Assembly (NCBI GenBank): GCA_020635275.1
Contig: JACKAA010000002.1
Coordinates: forward strand, 310,001-374,000
Source: Ignavibacteriales bacterium
GTDB taxonomy: Bacteria > Bacteroidota > Ignavibacteria > Ignavibacteriales > Melioribacteraceae
Direction of reading: 5' to 3'
DNA: 64,000 bases
The position numbers and the translations under genes are program-made. Each line of letters opens with the position of its first letter. Positions within the stretch are counted from its first letter, which is position 1. Shown here one piece after another: positions 44,665 to 53,665 of this stretch. The notes under the pieces are model-generated. The model was not told where the DNA came from. It saw only the letters and a program-made list of their open reading frames with translations, and did no database searches.

Positions 44665-46029
44665 CTACTTCACCCAAACAGTTTTGATGTTAACAAATTC
44701 TTTAATACCATAATGAGAAAGTTCTCTACCAAAACCGGAAAGTTTAATTCCACCAAATGGTAAACGCGGATCTGATTTCACCATTCCATTTATAAATACT
44801 GAGCCCGAATCAATCTGTTTGGCTAAGGATTTCGCTTTTTCTAAATCGCTTGTCCACAAAGAAGCACCAAGACCAAACTCAGTATCATTAGCGACAAAAA
44901 TTGCTTCTTCTTCATCTTTAACTTTTATTACAGTTGCAGCCGGACCGAATAATTCTTGTTCATAAGCAATCATTCCTTTTTTTACATCACTAATTATTGT
45001 TGGAGCATAATAGTATCCTTTTCTTTCTAATCTTTTTCCACCGGTTAAAATTTTAGCTCCAGCTTCAACAGATTTTGTAATTTGCTCATGAAGTTCAATA
45101 AGCAAATCTTCTCTTGCAATTGGACCCAATTCAGTCTCTTCTTGCATTGGATCACCAACAATTGTTTTTTCCATTCTAGCTTTAAACATTTCCTCAAACT
45201 TTTGAGCAATTTCTTCAACCACTATAAATCTTTTTGCAGCAATACAGCTTTGTCCATTATTTAACAACCTTGCAGTAACTGCTGTATTCACAGCTTCTTT
45301 TAAATTTGCATCAGCCAAAATTATAAAAGGATCACTTCCACCTAATTCCATTACACTTTTCTTTAACATTTTGCCACTTTTAGAAGCGACCATACTTCCG
45401 GCGTACTCGCTTCCGGTTAATGTTGATGCTTTCACTTTGGAATTTTCAATCACCGCATCAACTTGTTTTGATTCAATTAAAAGTGTGCGAAAAATATTTT
45501 TTGGAAATCCCGCTTTGAGAAAAATTTCTTCAATTGCTAAAGCACTCATTGGAACATTAGAAGCATGTTTCAAAATTCCGGCGTTTCCAGCCATTAAAGC
45601 CGGAGCAGCAAATCGGAACACTTGCCAATATGGAAAATTCCATGGCATAACTGCAAGCACAATTCCAATAGGATCAAACTGAACATAACTTTCACTTGCA
45701 TCTGTTTCTATAAATTCTTTTTCTAAAATAGATTCAGTATTTTCTGCATAATACTCACAAGCCCAAGCACACTTTTCAACTTCAGCAATTGCTTGCTTAA
45801 TTGGTTTGCCCATTTCTAAAGTTAATATCTCTGCATAATGCTGTTTTTCACTTCTTAAAACTTCAGCTGTTTTTAACATTAAAACTTTTCGTTCGGCATA
45901 AGTCTTATTTTTCCATAATTGAAATTCTTCATCAACTTGGTCAATTATTATTTTAACTTCTTTATCACTGGTTGGTGTAAACTTTTTTACTAATTCTTCT
46001 GTTGCCGGGTTAATGGTTTCAATAGCCAT
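44665..46029 (-). CDS. NAD(P)-dependent aldehyde dehydrogenase (succinate-semialdehyde dehydrogenase-like)
   Basis: The 454-residue protein has the ALDH motifs in order: NPATEELVKKFTP at the N-terminus, VMPWNFPYWQVFRFAAPAL, the catalytic Glu in VMELGGSDPFIILADA, the nucleophile Cys in LNNGQSCIAAKR, and the closing ELFGPAATV and LPFGGIKLSGFGRELS. It groups by motif with the GabD-type enzymes common in Bacteroidota. The start is set at the ATG at 46029, preceded by AAGGA; an extension of 9 residues to 46056 would begin beyond this site. A copy of its last ~20 codons lies at 42001-42066. The real substrate is unproven. Confidence 0.94.
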   Translation of the reverse strand: MAIETINPATEELVKKFTPTSDKEVKIIIDQVDEEFQLWKNKTYAERKVLMLKTAEVLRSEKQHYAEILTLEMGKPIKQAIAEVEKCAWACEYYAENTESILEKEFIETDASESYVQFDPIGIVLAVMPWNFPYWQVFRFAAPALMAGNAGILKHASNVPMSALAIEEIFLKAGFPKNIFRTLLIESKQVDAVIENSKVKASTLTGSEYAGSMVASKSGKMLKKSVMELGGSDPFIILADANLKEAVNTAVTARLLNNGQSCIAAKRFIVVEEIAQKFEEMFKARMEKTIVGDPMQEETELGPIAREDLLIELHEQITKSVEAGAKILTGGKRLERKGYYYAPTIISDVKKGMIAYEQELFGPAATVIKVKDEEEAIFVANDTEFGLGASLWTSDLEKAKSLAKQIDSGSVFINGMVKSDPRLPFGGIKLSGFGRELSHYGIKEFVNIKTVWVK

Positions 46030-46178
46030 TTTGTTCCTTAAAATTTGTATTTGCACTGATTTTATATATTCTAAAATAATATATTTTCATTTATGCATAA
46101 AGTTAATAGCAAATTAACTACATTATTAAAATCATATTAACTATTTTTGACTTAAACCTTAACATGAGAAAGTAAAAT

Positions 46179-46481
46179 ATGTACCAATTACATGGAAGTT
46201 TGAAAGCATCAAAAGGAAATGGAAATAAATTAGCAGAAATTTTAATAGAAGCTTCAAAAGCTGTTTCTGTGTTAGATGAATGCAAATTATATATAATTTC
46301 AAAAGATAGAACTGATTCTGATATAATTTGGATTACTGAAATTTGGCAGAATAAAGAAGCACATGATAATTCTTTAAAGTTGGATTCGGTAAGAATCTTA
46401 ATTGGTAAAGCAATGCCGTTACTAGGTGGAATGCCCGAGAAAGGTCAAGAGTTAGAATTTTTAGGCGGTTACGGAGTTTAA
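46179..46481 (+). CDS. Antibiotic biosynthesis monooxygenase (ABM) domain protein
   Basis: The 100-residue protein is a single ABM/quinol monooxygenase-like ferredoxin-fold domain: HGSLKASKGNGNKLAEIL, then IWITEIWQNKEAHDNSLK, the conserved Glu-x-Trp strand and the helix after it. Such proteins dimerise and may oxidise quinones or bind heme; the role here is unknown. It is divergent from the aldehyde dehydrogenase gene and 33 bases before phoH. Confidence 0.88.
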   Translation: MYQLHGSLKASKGNGNKLAEILIEASKAVSVLDECKLYIISKDRTDSDIIWITEIWQNKEAHDNSLKLDSVRILIGKAMPLLGGMPEKGQELEFLGGYGV

Positions 46482-46514
46482 ATTAATTTCTAAAACTTAT
46501 TGAGTTGATAAATT

Positions 46515-47858
46515 ATGGCAAAACAAAAATCTGTTAAAACATTTGTTTTAGACACAAATGTAATTCTGCACGATCCATCATGCATTCATCAATTTGAAGA
46601 AAATAACATTGTAATTCCAATTACAGTAATTGAAGAAATTGATCACTTCAAACGTGGAAGTCAGGTTATAAATTTAAATGCACGTGAGTTTGTTAGAACT
46701 CTTGATTCATTAACTGGTAAACTTCTATTTAACGGCGGAGTTCATTTAGGCAAAGGAAAAGGAAAAGTTAGAATAGTTATAAGCAAATCAATAGCTAAAG
46801 AAATTAAGGATTCATTTAAGGAAGATACTCCGGATCATAGAATTTTAAATACAGCCTTCCTACTTCACCAAGAATCAAAAACTAGTGATAAGGTAATACT
46901 AGTTACCAAAGATGTAAACTTAAGAATGAAAGCAAAGGCATTGGGAGTTCTATCTGAAGATTATACAACTGATAGAGTTGGCAGTATTGAAGAATTATAC
47001 AGTGGCAAAGAAACTATTGAAAATTTTGATGATGAAATTCTACAGCAATTTTTTAAAACACCTTTTTCAATTGATGCAAATATTATAGCAAAACAAATTA
47101 ATACTGAGTTGGTTCCAAATAAATATTTTATTCTTAAGAATGAACACCGTTCTGTTCTTACATATCTTGATCATGAAATGCAAATGTTTGAACGAATTGA
47201 TAAGCAAAATGTTTATGGAATAATGCCGAGAAATGCTGAGCAAACTTTTGCAACTCATGCTTTATGCAATCCAGATATTCCACTTGTTTCACTTACGGGT
47301 AAAGCTGGAACCGGAAAAACTTTGCTGGCATTGGCGAGCTCGCTTCAGGTTAGAAAAAGTTACAGACAAATTTATATTGCCCGACCGATTGTTCCATTAA
47401 GCAATAAAGATATTGGATTTTTGCCGGGTGATGTGGAAAGCAAAGTCGGGCCATACATGCAGCCATTGTGGGATAATTTAAAGGTTATTCAAGATCAATT
47501 TAAGGAAAGTGATACAAAATTTGCCGCAATTGAAAATTTAGTAAAAGATAATAAACTTGTAATTGAACCATTGAGTTATATTCGTGGAAGAAGTTTACAG
47601 AGAATTTTCTTTATAGTGGATGAGGCTCAAAATTTAACTCCGCATGAAATAAAAACAATAATTACGCGTGCCGGAGCAGGAGTAAAAATTGTTCTAACCG
47701 GAGATATTTATCAAATTGATCACCCATATTTGGATACACAGTCAAACGGACTTTCATATTTGATTGATCATTTTAAGGGACAAAAATTATATTCACATAT
47801 AAATTTAGAAAAAGGCGAACGATCAGAACTTGCGGAATTGGCGAGTAATATTTTGTAA
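46515..47858 (+). CDS. PhoH-family protein with N-terminal PIN domain
   Basis: The 447-residue protein joins an N-terminal PIN nuclease domain to a PhoH ATPase. The PIN part opens TFVLDTNVILHDPSCI, continues IPITVIEEIDHFKRG, and has the acidic pocket VTKDVNLRMKA, with its Asp cluster intact. The PhoH part has Walker A LTGKAGTGKTLLALA (near 260-272) and Walker B FFIVDEAQNLTPHE. This PhoH2/YlaK arrangement is proposed to give an RNA helicase-coupled ribonuclease. It is cytoplasmic. Neighbouring genes give no further clue. Confidence 0.94.
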   Translation: MAKQKSVKTFVLDTNVILHDPSCIHQFEENNIVIPITVIEEIDHFKRGSQVINLNAREFVRTLDSLTGKLLFNGGVHLGKGKGKVRIVISKSIAKEIKDSFKEDTPDHRILNTAFLLHQESKTSDKVILVTKDVNLRMKAKALGVLSEDYTTDRVGSIEELYSGKETIENFDDEILQQFFKTPFSIDANIIAKQINTELVPNKYFILKNEHRSVLTYLDHEMQMFERIDKQNVYGIMPRNAEQTFATHALCNPDIPLVSLTGKAGTGKTLLALASSLQVRKSYRQIYIARPIVPLSNKDIGFLPGDVESKVGPYMQPLWDNLKVIQDQFKESDTKFAAIENLVKDNKLVIEPLSYIRGRSLQRIFFIVDEAQNLTPHEIKTIITRAGAGVKIVLTGDIYQIDHPYLDTQSNGLSYLIDHFKGQKLYSHINLEKGERSELAELASNIL

Positions 47859-47870
47859 ATTAATATTTAT

Positions 47871-47972
47871 GTCATTCCAGCGAAAGCAGAAATCTAATTT
47901 TTGGAACTAATTACATAATCCGGGAATAAATTATAGGAAATAAGATTCCCGATAAAAACATTCGGGAATGAC
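47871..47972. repeat. Interspersed GTCATTCC...GGAATGAC repeat, complete copy
   Basis: It begins GTCATTCCAG just after the phoH-like gene and ends TTCGGGAATGAC at 47972. The right half (AGATTCCCGATAAAAACA, then TTCGGGAATGAC) is a clean hairpin; the left half is more diverged. The two ends are inverted relative to each other, which gives a ~100-base element with terminal inverted repeats. Confidence 0.75.
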
Positions 47973-47984
47973 AGCCAGATTAAT

Positions 47985-48347
47985 ATGAATAAAAACCACA
48001 TAATAATTTCAGCAATAATGGGAGCTTTAGGAGTTGCGCTTGGTGCTTTTGGTGCTCACGGATTAAAACAAATTTTAACTCCACAATTATTAGAAACCTA
48101 CAAGACCGGTATTTTATATCACTTAATTCATACAGTTGTTTTACTTGCAATTTCATTAAACACAAAATATAATTTATCACTCCCCTTTTATTTTATTCTT
48201 GCTGGAATTATCCTCTTTTCATTTTCACTTTATATTTATACAATTTCCGGAATTACAACATTTGCTATGATTACTCCAATTGGCGGAGTTAGTTTAATTT
48301 TGGGATGGATTTCAATTATTTTCGTTGTGATAAAAAATTCTAAATAA
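47985..48347 (+). CDS. DUF423 family membrane protein
   Basis: The 120-residue protein has four hydrophobic segments and the DUF423 opening IMGALGVALGAFGAHGLK, with YHLIHTVVLLAIS and the closing MITPIGGVSLILGWI. It is a small inner-membrane protein of unknown function. It starts 12 bases after the repeat element and ends just before a hairpin. Confidence 0.9.
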   Translation: MNKNHIIISAIMGALGVALGAFGAHGLKQILTPQLLETYKTGILYHLIHTVVLLAISLNTKYNLSLPFYFILAGIILFSFSLYIYTISGITTFAMITPIGGVSLILGWISIIFVVIKNSK

Positions 48348-48350
48348 ATA

Positions 48351-48389
48351 GAGACATAAGATTCACTATGTCAACAAGTTTTATGTCTC
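48351..48389. terminator. Hairpin between convergent genes
   Basis: GAGACATAA pairs with TTATGTCTC, extended by one G-T pair, across a ~20-base loop between the DUF423 gene (ends 48347) and the GYD-domain gene (ends 48400). The long loop makes it weaker than a typical terminator. Confidence 0.5.
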
Positions 48390-48399
48390 CACTTTTAAC

Positions 48400-48696
48400 T
48401 CAAATCTCTGCAATCAAATCAGTAAATTCTTTGTAAGGAATTGCTGTTATACTTTCTGAAGAATAAGCTCCGTTTGCCAAACTTATTAAACTTACTTTTG
48501 TAGCAGATTTTTCATCCGGGGCTTCATAAATATCCATAAAATCATATTTCCCCAGTAAGGCATAATGTGCAATAAATTTTACTTCGGGACATTTTGCCTT
48601 AACCTCATCAAGCCAAACGTGACCTAATTTTGCTCTGTTGTGAATTTTCTTGGATTCTTCTGGAGAGAGTTTTGTCAGTAAAATATAAGTTGCCAT
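48400..48696 (-). CDS. GYD-domain small protein
   Basis: The 98-residue protein has the GYD family pattern: YILLTKLSPEESKKI, then VKFIAHYALLGKYDFMDIYEAPDE, where LGKYD corresponds to the name-giving motif, and a final LISLANGAYSSESITAIP. It is a small ferredoxin-like fold with no proven function. It has the best ribosome site of the window: AAGGAGG 8 bases before the ATG, suggesting efficient translation. Confidence 0.9.
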   Translation of the reverse strand: MATYILLTKLSPEESKKIHNRAKLGHVWLDEVKAKCPEVKFIAHYALLGKYDFMDIYEAPDEKSATKVSLISLANGAYSSESITAIPYKEFTDLIAEI

Positions 48697-48775
48697 TTTG
48701 TTTCCTCCTTAATGTTTGATTACAAATAGAGGATAAAGAATAATCTTATATAAAAAATATTTTACTAATCTTCAA

Positions 48776-49594
48776 TTATAATTTACTTCCACAATATTTA
48801 CAATATTTTGCATCAATATCATGACCTTCCATACTGCATTCTTTACATACTTGAGTACTCACAACTTTATATTCCGTTTTCGATAATTCTGCGGTCACTA
48901 TTCCAGTTGGAACGGCAATAATACCGTAACCCAAAATCATTATAAAAGCAGCAAAAGCTTGTCCTAAAGGTGTATTAGGTGAAATATCTCCATATCCAAC
49001 AGTTGTTAATGTTACAATTGCCCAATATATACTTCTGGGAATACTTGTAAAACCATTTTTTTCACCTTCAATTATATACATTAAAGAACCAAAGATTATT
49101 ACTAATGTCAATACAGTAAAAATAAAAACAGTAATTTTTCTTCTGCTTTGTTTTAATGCAGTAAGTAAAGTTTTTGCCGCTCCTAAATACTGAACAAATT
49201 TTAGAACTCTAAATATTCTTAATACACGTAAAATTCTTATTACAGTAAAATATCTTGTGGCGGGGAAAAATAATCCTATATAAGTAGGTAAAATTGCTAA
49301 TAAATCAACAACACCAAAAAAACTTGTTGCGTATTTTATTGATTTATTAACAGTATATAATCTTAGCAAATATTCTATGGTAAATAAAATTGTAAAGAAC
49401 CATTCCAAATTAAAAAGTAAATTTCCATAAATTAAATTCACAGATTTAACACTATCAAGCATTACAATTATAACACTTATTACAATACTTGCAATAAGCA
49501 TAATATCAAACGCTTTTCCAGATGTTGTATCAGCTTCAAATATAATTTCATGAAGCTTTTCTCTAAATGATATTTTACTTTCTTTTTGGCTCAT
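48776..49594 (-). CDS. Voltage-gated potassium channel-like ion transporter with C-terminal zinc ribbon
   Basis: The 272-residue protein has six membrane helices of the Kv type. S4 has regularly spaced arginines (RYFTVIRILRVLRIFRVLKF), the pore helix leads to the selectivity filter TTVGYGD near residue 200, and an S6 helix follows. The C-terminus is unusual: CKEC and, after a short loop, CKYCG form a small zinc ribbon in the last ~25 residues. It is an inner-membrane channel, probably K+ selective. It lies downstream of ppk2 on the same strand, 124 bases away. Confidence 0.93.
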   Translation of the reverse strand: MSQKESKISFREKLHEIIFEADTTSGKAFDIMLIASIVISVIIVMLDSVKSVNLIYGNLLFNLEWFFTILFTIEYLLRLYTVNKSIKYATSFFGVVDLLAILPTYIGLFFPATRYFTVIRILRVLRIFRVLKFVQYLGAAKTLLTALKQSRRKITVFIFTVLTLVIIFGSLMYIIEGEKNGFTSIPRSIYWAIVTLTTVGYGDISPNTPLGQAFAAFIMILGYGIIAVPTGIVTAELSKTEYKVVSTQVCKECSMEGHDIDAKYCKYCGSKL

Positions 49595-49718
49595 ATTAAA
49601 TATTACCTAATAATTTTTATTTAAAATTATTTCAAGTAAAACCAATTTAACATTTTAGATACATTTTTACATTTAAACAAGAATTGAAGATGAATCAAAA
49701 TAATAGAAAACAATAATA

Positions 49719-50543
49719 CTAATATTTTTCTGGTACAAAGGTTTGGTCGGTTAACGGAGGTCTTATATAGCCCTTTTCTTTTTGTCTAGGTGGCAGTTTT
49801 ACAGGCTCAGGAGTTAAATCTTGGTAATCAATTAAACTAAGTAAATGGCTCATACAATTTAAGCGTGCCTTTCTTTTATCATCAGCATTAACAACATACC
49901 ATGGTGCTTGTTTAATATCTGTGTAAGCAAACATTTCATCTTTAGCTTTTGAGTATTCAACCCAATGTGATCTTGATTTTAAATCCATTGGACTAAGTTT
50001 CCATCGTTTTGTCCTATCATGTATTCTTGCCTGAAATCTTTTTTCTTGTTCATTATCACTTACGGAAAAGTAATATTTAATAACTTTAATATCTGATCTT
50101 ACTAACATTCTCTCAAACTCCGGACATGATCTCAAAAATTCTTTATGTTCTTCGTCAATGCAAAATCCCATTACTTTTTCAACTCCGGCTCTGTTATACC
50201 AACTTCTATCGAAAAGAACCATTTCTCCTGCTGCAGGAAGATGTTGAACATATCTTTGAAAATACCATTGTGTTTTTTCTCGTTCGGTAGGTGTTCCAAG
50301 CGCAATAACTCTACAAATTCTGGGATTTAAGCTTTGAGTTATTCTTTTTATAACTCCCCCCTTGCCAGCAGCATCTCTTCCTTCAAATATTACTATAACT
50401 TTTAACTTTTTCTCTCTTATCCACTCCTGTAACTTTACTAGTTCAATCTGAAGTTTATCTAATTCTTTCTCGTAAAATTTTTTGGAAAGTTTGATTGAAT
50501 TGGAATTATTGGAATGATTTTTTTGCTTCTCTTTTTTGGACAT
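49719..50543 (-). CDS. ppk2: Polyphosphate kinase 2
   Basis: The 274-residue protein is a single-domain PPK2, which transfers phosphate between polyphosphate and nucleotides. Walker A is FEGRDAAGKGG (near 53-62), Walker B is VLFDRSWYNRAGVE (near 110), and the lid has the RFQARIHDRTKRWKLSP segment. The start is set at the ATG at 50543; a TTG 12 bases upstream gives only four more residues and has no ribosome site. It lies 64 bases downstream of the CotH gene on the same strand, next to a VTC-type polyphosphate polymerase cluster. That proximity suggests a shared polyphosphate economy. Confidence 0.95.
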   Translation of the reverse strand: MSKKEKQKNHSNNSNSIKLSKKFYEKELDKLQIELVKLQEWIREKKLKVIVIFEGRDAAGKGGVIKRITQSLNPRICRVIALGTPTEREKTQWYFQRYVQHLPAAGEMVLFDRSWYNRAGVEKVMGFCIDEEHKEFLRSCPEFERMLVRSDIKVIKYYFSVSDNEQEKRFQARIHDRTKRWKLSPMDLKSRSHWVEYSKAKDEMFAYTDIKQAPWYVVNADDKRKARLNCMSHLLSLIDYQDLTPEPVKLPPRQKEKGYIRPPLTDQTFVPEKY

Positions 50544-50607
50544 ATTAATACCCAAAAATTTATTTAGTAAAGTTATGTTTTACAATCGTAAATATTATAA
50601 AAATATT

Positions 50608-52917
50608 TTAGCGTAATAACATTAATTTTATTGTTTTATTAAATGACTCTCCCTTTATTTTTAGAAAGTAAATTCCACTTGATAAATTATTATTGTATTC
50701 ATCTTTGCCATTCCAAATAGAATTATATTTTCCAGCATTTTTTTTATCCTCTTCAATTAATTTTACTCTTTTCCCAAGAATATCATAAATCTCTAATTTT
50801 ATACTCATAGGCTTAGAAATTTCATAAGTAATATTTGTAGTAGGATTAAATGGATTTGGATAAGCTGCAATGTTACTTTTATAATCTTTTTTAATGATAT
50901 TTTCATCTACATCAGTAATTATATTTGATGTGCCCGGTGTACTTGTTTGAGTGACAAACCAATTTCCAATATTATTTTCTCTTGATAATGACACATCACT
51001 ATTAAGAGCCGGAATTGTAACAGAATCAACAATTGTAATTCCATCATTATCAATTATTGCAACAAATTCACCTAATGAACTTAGCTTAAAATTTATATGA
51101 GCTCCGGCCTGTTCCTGATCTTCATCGCACCAAATTATAATATGTTGTCTCGGTTGAATTTTAACATTATCAGGAAACTTCCATTTTGTAAGATTATCAA
51201 TTTTATCTGTTAAATATTTGCCACTTAGATTTACTACAGTATCTTGAGGATTGTAAATTTCTAACCAATCATCATATTCACCAAAGTTATCTTGGATTGT
51301 AATTGTATTTGAGCTCATTAATTCAGATAATAAAACTTCTTGTGTTAAATTTCCCGGAGTTCTAATTTCAATTCCATTTTCCGGATAAAAAGTTAAATTG
51401 CCCTTAGTTTCTTGAACAACAATTTTTAGATTAACAGTTTGATCAATACCTAAAGGATTTAAAATTGACGTCCAATTTTCAGTTTCTTCAACTTTGTAAG
51501 ATGTCAAATTGGGATTAAAATTAAAAGGAACATTTTCAATTCGACCATCACTGAATGTTAAATTTGCTGTGACAGAATTAATATTTGTTTTACTAAAGAC
51601 AGAAGCATTAATTTCAATAGATTCATCATTCATTGGAAATATGTTTGATATATTAACATTATATACAATAGGACTCATTTCTAAGTAATCTATTTGAGCA
51701 AGCAAAGAACTTCTCCTTAGATCAAGGTATTCTGTCATTGAATATTTTACATGCGGCTCTTTTGAATAATTTAGTGCGTCATATGAATTATAAAAATCAT
51801 CATTTGTAAATCCCCAGTCAAACACTCTAAAAGTATCAGCTAAAGCAAATGGCTCAATTCTATTTTTAAATGATTGTAAATAACTACTAAAATTTTCAGA
51901 ATTGATATAATTCTCCAGATAAAACTCTATAAAGTGGGATAGTAAATTTTTGTAACGCGGAACTTGTAAAAGTCTATTGTATAGTGGCCGCGGCTGATTT
52001 AATAAATGACCAAATTCATATGGATTTGTATTTGCCCAGTCAAAGCCTAACCAATCTATTCCAAATGTATTATCATAATCGTAAGGAATCCAATAAAACA
52101 TATCTTCACTTGGATTATGATACAAATAATAGTTGTTGCTTAATACTGAATAATTATCCCAACTTCCAACAATTATATCTACAGCTTGTATTTTTAAATA
52201 ATCAACTACGTTAAAGTATTCTTCTATAATATGTGCAAATCCACTTATTGTTGTATTATTAATTACTTTTGTAAGAGTATCCAGTTCGGAAAAGTCATTT
52301 ATCTCTTCGTTAGTTGTTAAAGTATATGCATTATTTATTGAGGTGAGATCTGCGCCATATAAACATTTCCACAAATTACCGGAATCATCGTCAAAATTTT
52401 TCTGGATAAATTCATCATCTATTTGTTCAACTGAAATATACAAGCCATAATATTTTTCATTTATATAGACAGCTGCATGTGCGGCTCTGGAACTGACTAT
52501 TCCAATATTATTAAAAAAATCCCAACAAACTTTGCTTCTTACAATTGATGGATCATTATGTTCGCCATTTAAATTTATTTTTTCTAATGAGTAAAATTTT
52601 CCTTTATCCTTAAAAGTATTGAAAGATAGCTTAAACGATTTTTTTGCTGATTCTCTTGATGTATTTCCTCTAATTCTTATTCCAACCGAATCTATTATTT
52701 CATCAATTAATGAATTCTTAAAATGAACTTGGGCAAGATGCATTGAATCACTTTGAGGATTTTCGTACATAAATTGAATGCTTTCAGGGGAAGTTGTAAT
52801 TTTAATAATTGCTACTTCGGTGTCATTATAAACTTTCCAACTTTCATCGTTTTGACCAAAGGAAGAATTTATTTCTGCCATTATTAAAATCCAGAAAAAA
52901 ACTTTTTTTATATTCAT
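50608..52917 (-). CDS. Secreted CotH kinase-like protein with lamin-tail domain and type IX-style C-terminus
   Basis: The 769-residue protein has a signal peptide (about 1-21). A CotH kinase domain (about 45-400) follows, with RGNTSRESAKKSFKLSF, INLNGEHNDPSIVRSK, AVYINEKYYGLYISVEQID and the acidic motif PYDYDNTFG at 278-286. CotH proteins are atypical kinases that phosphorylate secreted proteins. A lamin-tail domain starts near residue 528 (SELMSSNTITIQDN; WLEIYNPQDTVVNLS). The final ~80 residues begin YPNPFNPTTNITYEI near 684 and end in basic residues, the form of a type IX secretion sorting domain. It should be displayed or released at the surface. It is the fourth gene of the HlyD-VTC-DUF4956-CotH run. 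Confidence 0.92.
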   Translation of the reverse strand: MNIKKVFFWILIMAEINSSFGQNDESWKVYNDTEVAIIKITTSPESIQFMYENPQSDSMHLAQVHFKNSLIDEIIDSVGIRIRGNTSRESAKKSFKLSFNTFKDKGKFYSLEKINLNGEHNDPSIVRSKVCWDFFNNIGIVSSRAAHAAVYINEKYYGLYISVEQIDDEFIQKNFDDDSGNLWKCLYGADLTSINNAYTLTTNEEINDFSELDTLTKVINNTTISGFAHIIEEYFNVVDYLKIQAVDIIVGSWDNYSVLSNNYYLYHNPSEDMFYWIPYDYDNTFGIDWLGFDWANTNPYEFGHLLNQPRPLYNRLLQVPRYKNLLSHFIEFYLENYINSENFSSYLQSFKNRIEPFALADTFRVFDWGFTNDDFYNSYDALNYSKEPHVKYSMTEYLDLRRSSLLAQIDYLEMSPIVYNVNISNIFPMNDESIEINASVFSKTNINSVTANLTFSDGRIENVPFNFNPNLTSYKVEETENWTSILNPLGIDQTVNLKIVVQETKGNLTFYPENGIEIRTPGNLTQEVLLSELMSSNTITIQDNFGEYDDWLEIYNPQDTVVNLSGKYLTDKIDNLTKWKFPDNVKIQPRQHIIIWCDEDQEQAGAHINFKLSSLGEFVAIIDNDGITIVDSVTIPALNSDVSLSRENNIGNWFVTQTSTPGTSNIITDVDENIIKKDYKSNIAAYPNPFNPTTNITYEISKPMSIKLEIYDILGKRVKLIEEDKKNAGKYNSIWNGKDEYNNNLSSGIYFLKIKGESFNKTIKLMLLR

Positions 52918-52988
52918 TTTTTTTCTCTTAATATTTAATAATAGTTCAAAGTAATAAGATATTTTGTCTTTAGAAAGGAAAAAGAATA

Positions 52989-53663
52989 TTAGAAATATTC
53001 TTCATCATAAAATAGATTTACATTGGCAACGCCATCTACTTTTCTAAGCTGCTGTACAAATTCTGTTGTTTTTTCTTTGTTCTTAAATCCAACATAATAT
53101 GAAAGCTCAAGTGTTTCTGCATTTCCAATAGCTTTAGCATTTATTAGTTTACTTTTTCTGCAATATTGATCAATTAACTTGCTATAAGTTGCTGATTCAT
53201 TTCCATTTGCATCAAATGTAAACTGCAATAATAAATCACTTTTAATTGGAGTTGAAAATTTAGATTTAGATAAAAATAATGCAATAATGCCAATAAATAT
53301 TGAACTAAAAATTGCAAGTAAATGCAATCCAACCCCGACAGCCATACCAATAGCCAATGCAAAGAAAATAAACATAATATCCTGAGTTTCCTTTACTGCG
53401 GTTCTAAATCTAATTATTGACATGGCCCCAACCAAACCAAAGGCTCGTGCTAAATTATTACCAATTACCATTATTACTATTGATGTAATTATAACGAGCA
53501 TAATTAATGAATTAACGTAAGAAGCTTGATAGCCTGGTCCATTATATGATTTTCTATAAAATATAGAAATAATTATTCCGGCAATTAATGCCACAAAAAG
53601 ATTATAAATTGTTTCTTGCGGAGTTATTTGTACATTAAAAATATTATTTAAATCTTCAAACAT
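52989..53663 (-). CDS. DUF4956 membrane protein
   Basis: The 224-residue protein has four membrane helices in its first ~150 residues (LFVALIAGIIISIFY; SLIMLVIITSIVIMVIG; FALAIGMAVGVGLHLLAIF and following) and the DUF4956 core GNNLARAFGLVGAMSIIRFR. The C-terminal ~75 residues form a soluble domain resembling a small regulatory fold (KLINAKAIGNAETLELSYYVG). DUF4956 is repeatedly found beside VTC-domain polymerases and CotH; the present gene lies 2 bases after the VTC gene. It probably anchors or regulates the polymerase; the mechanism is not known. Confidence 0.9.
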   Translation of the reverse strand: MFEDLNNIFNVQITPQETIYNLFVALIAGIIISIFYRKSYNGPGYQASYVNSLIMLVIITSIVIMVIGNNLARAFGLVGAMSIIRFRTAVKETQDIMFIFFALAIGMAVGVGLHLLAIFSSIFIGIIALFLSKSKFSTPIKSDLLLQFTFDANGNESATYSKLIDQYCRKSKLINAKAIGNAETLELSYYVGFKNKEKTTEFVQQLRKVDGVANVNLFYDEEYF

Positions 53664-53665
53664 AT

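Noticed and set aside
45371..45682. 103-codon open frame on the plus strand
   Set aside because: It is antisense to the aldehyde dehydrogenase catalytic region and has no independent support.
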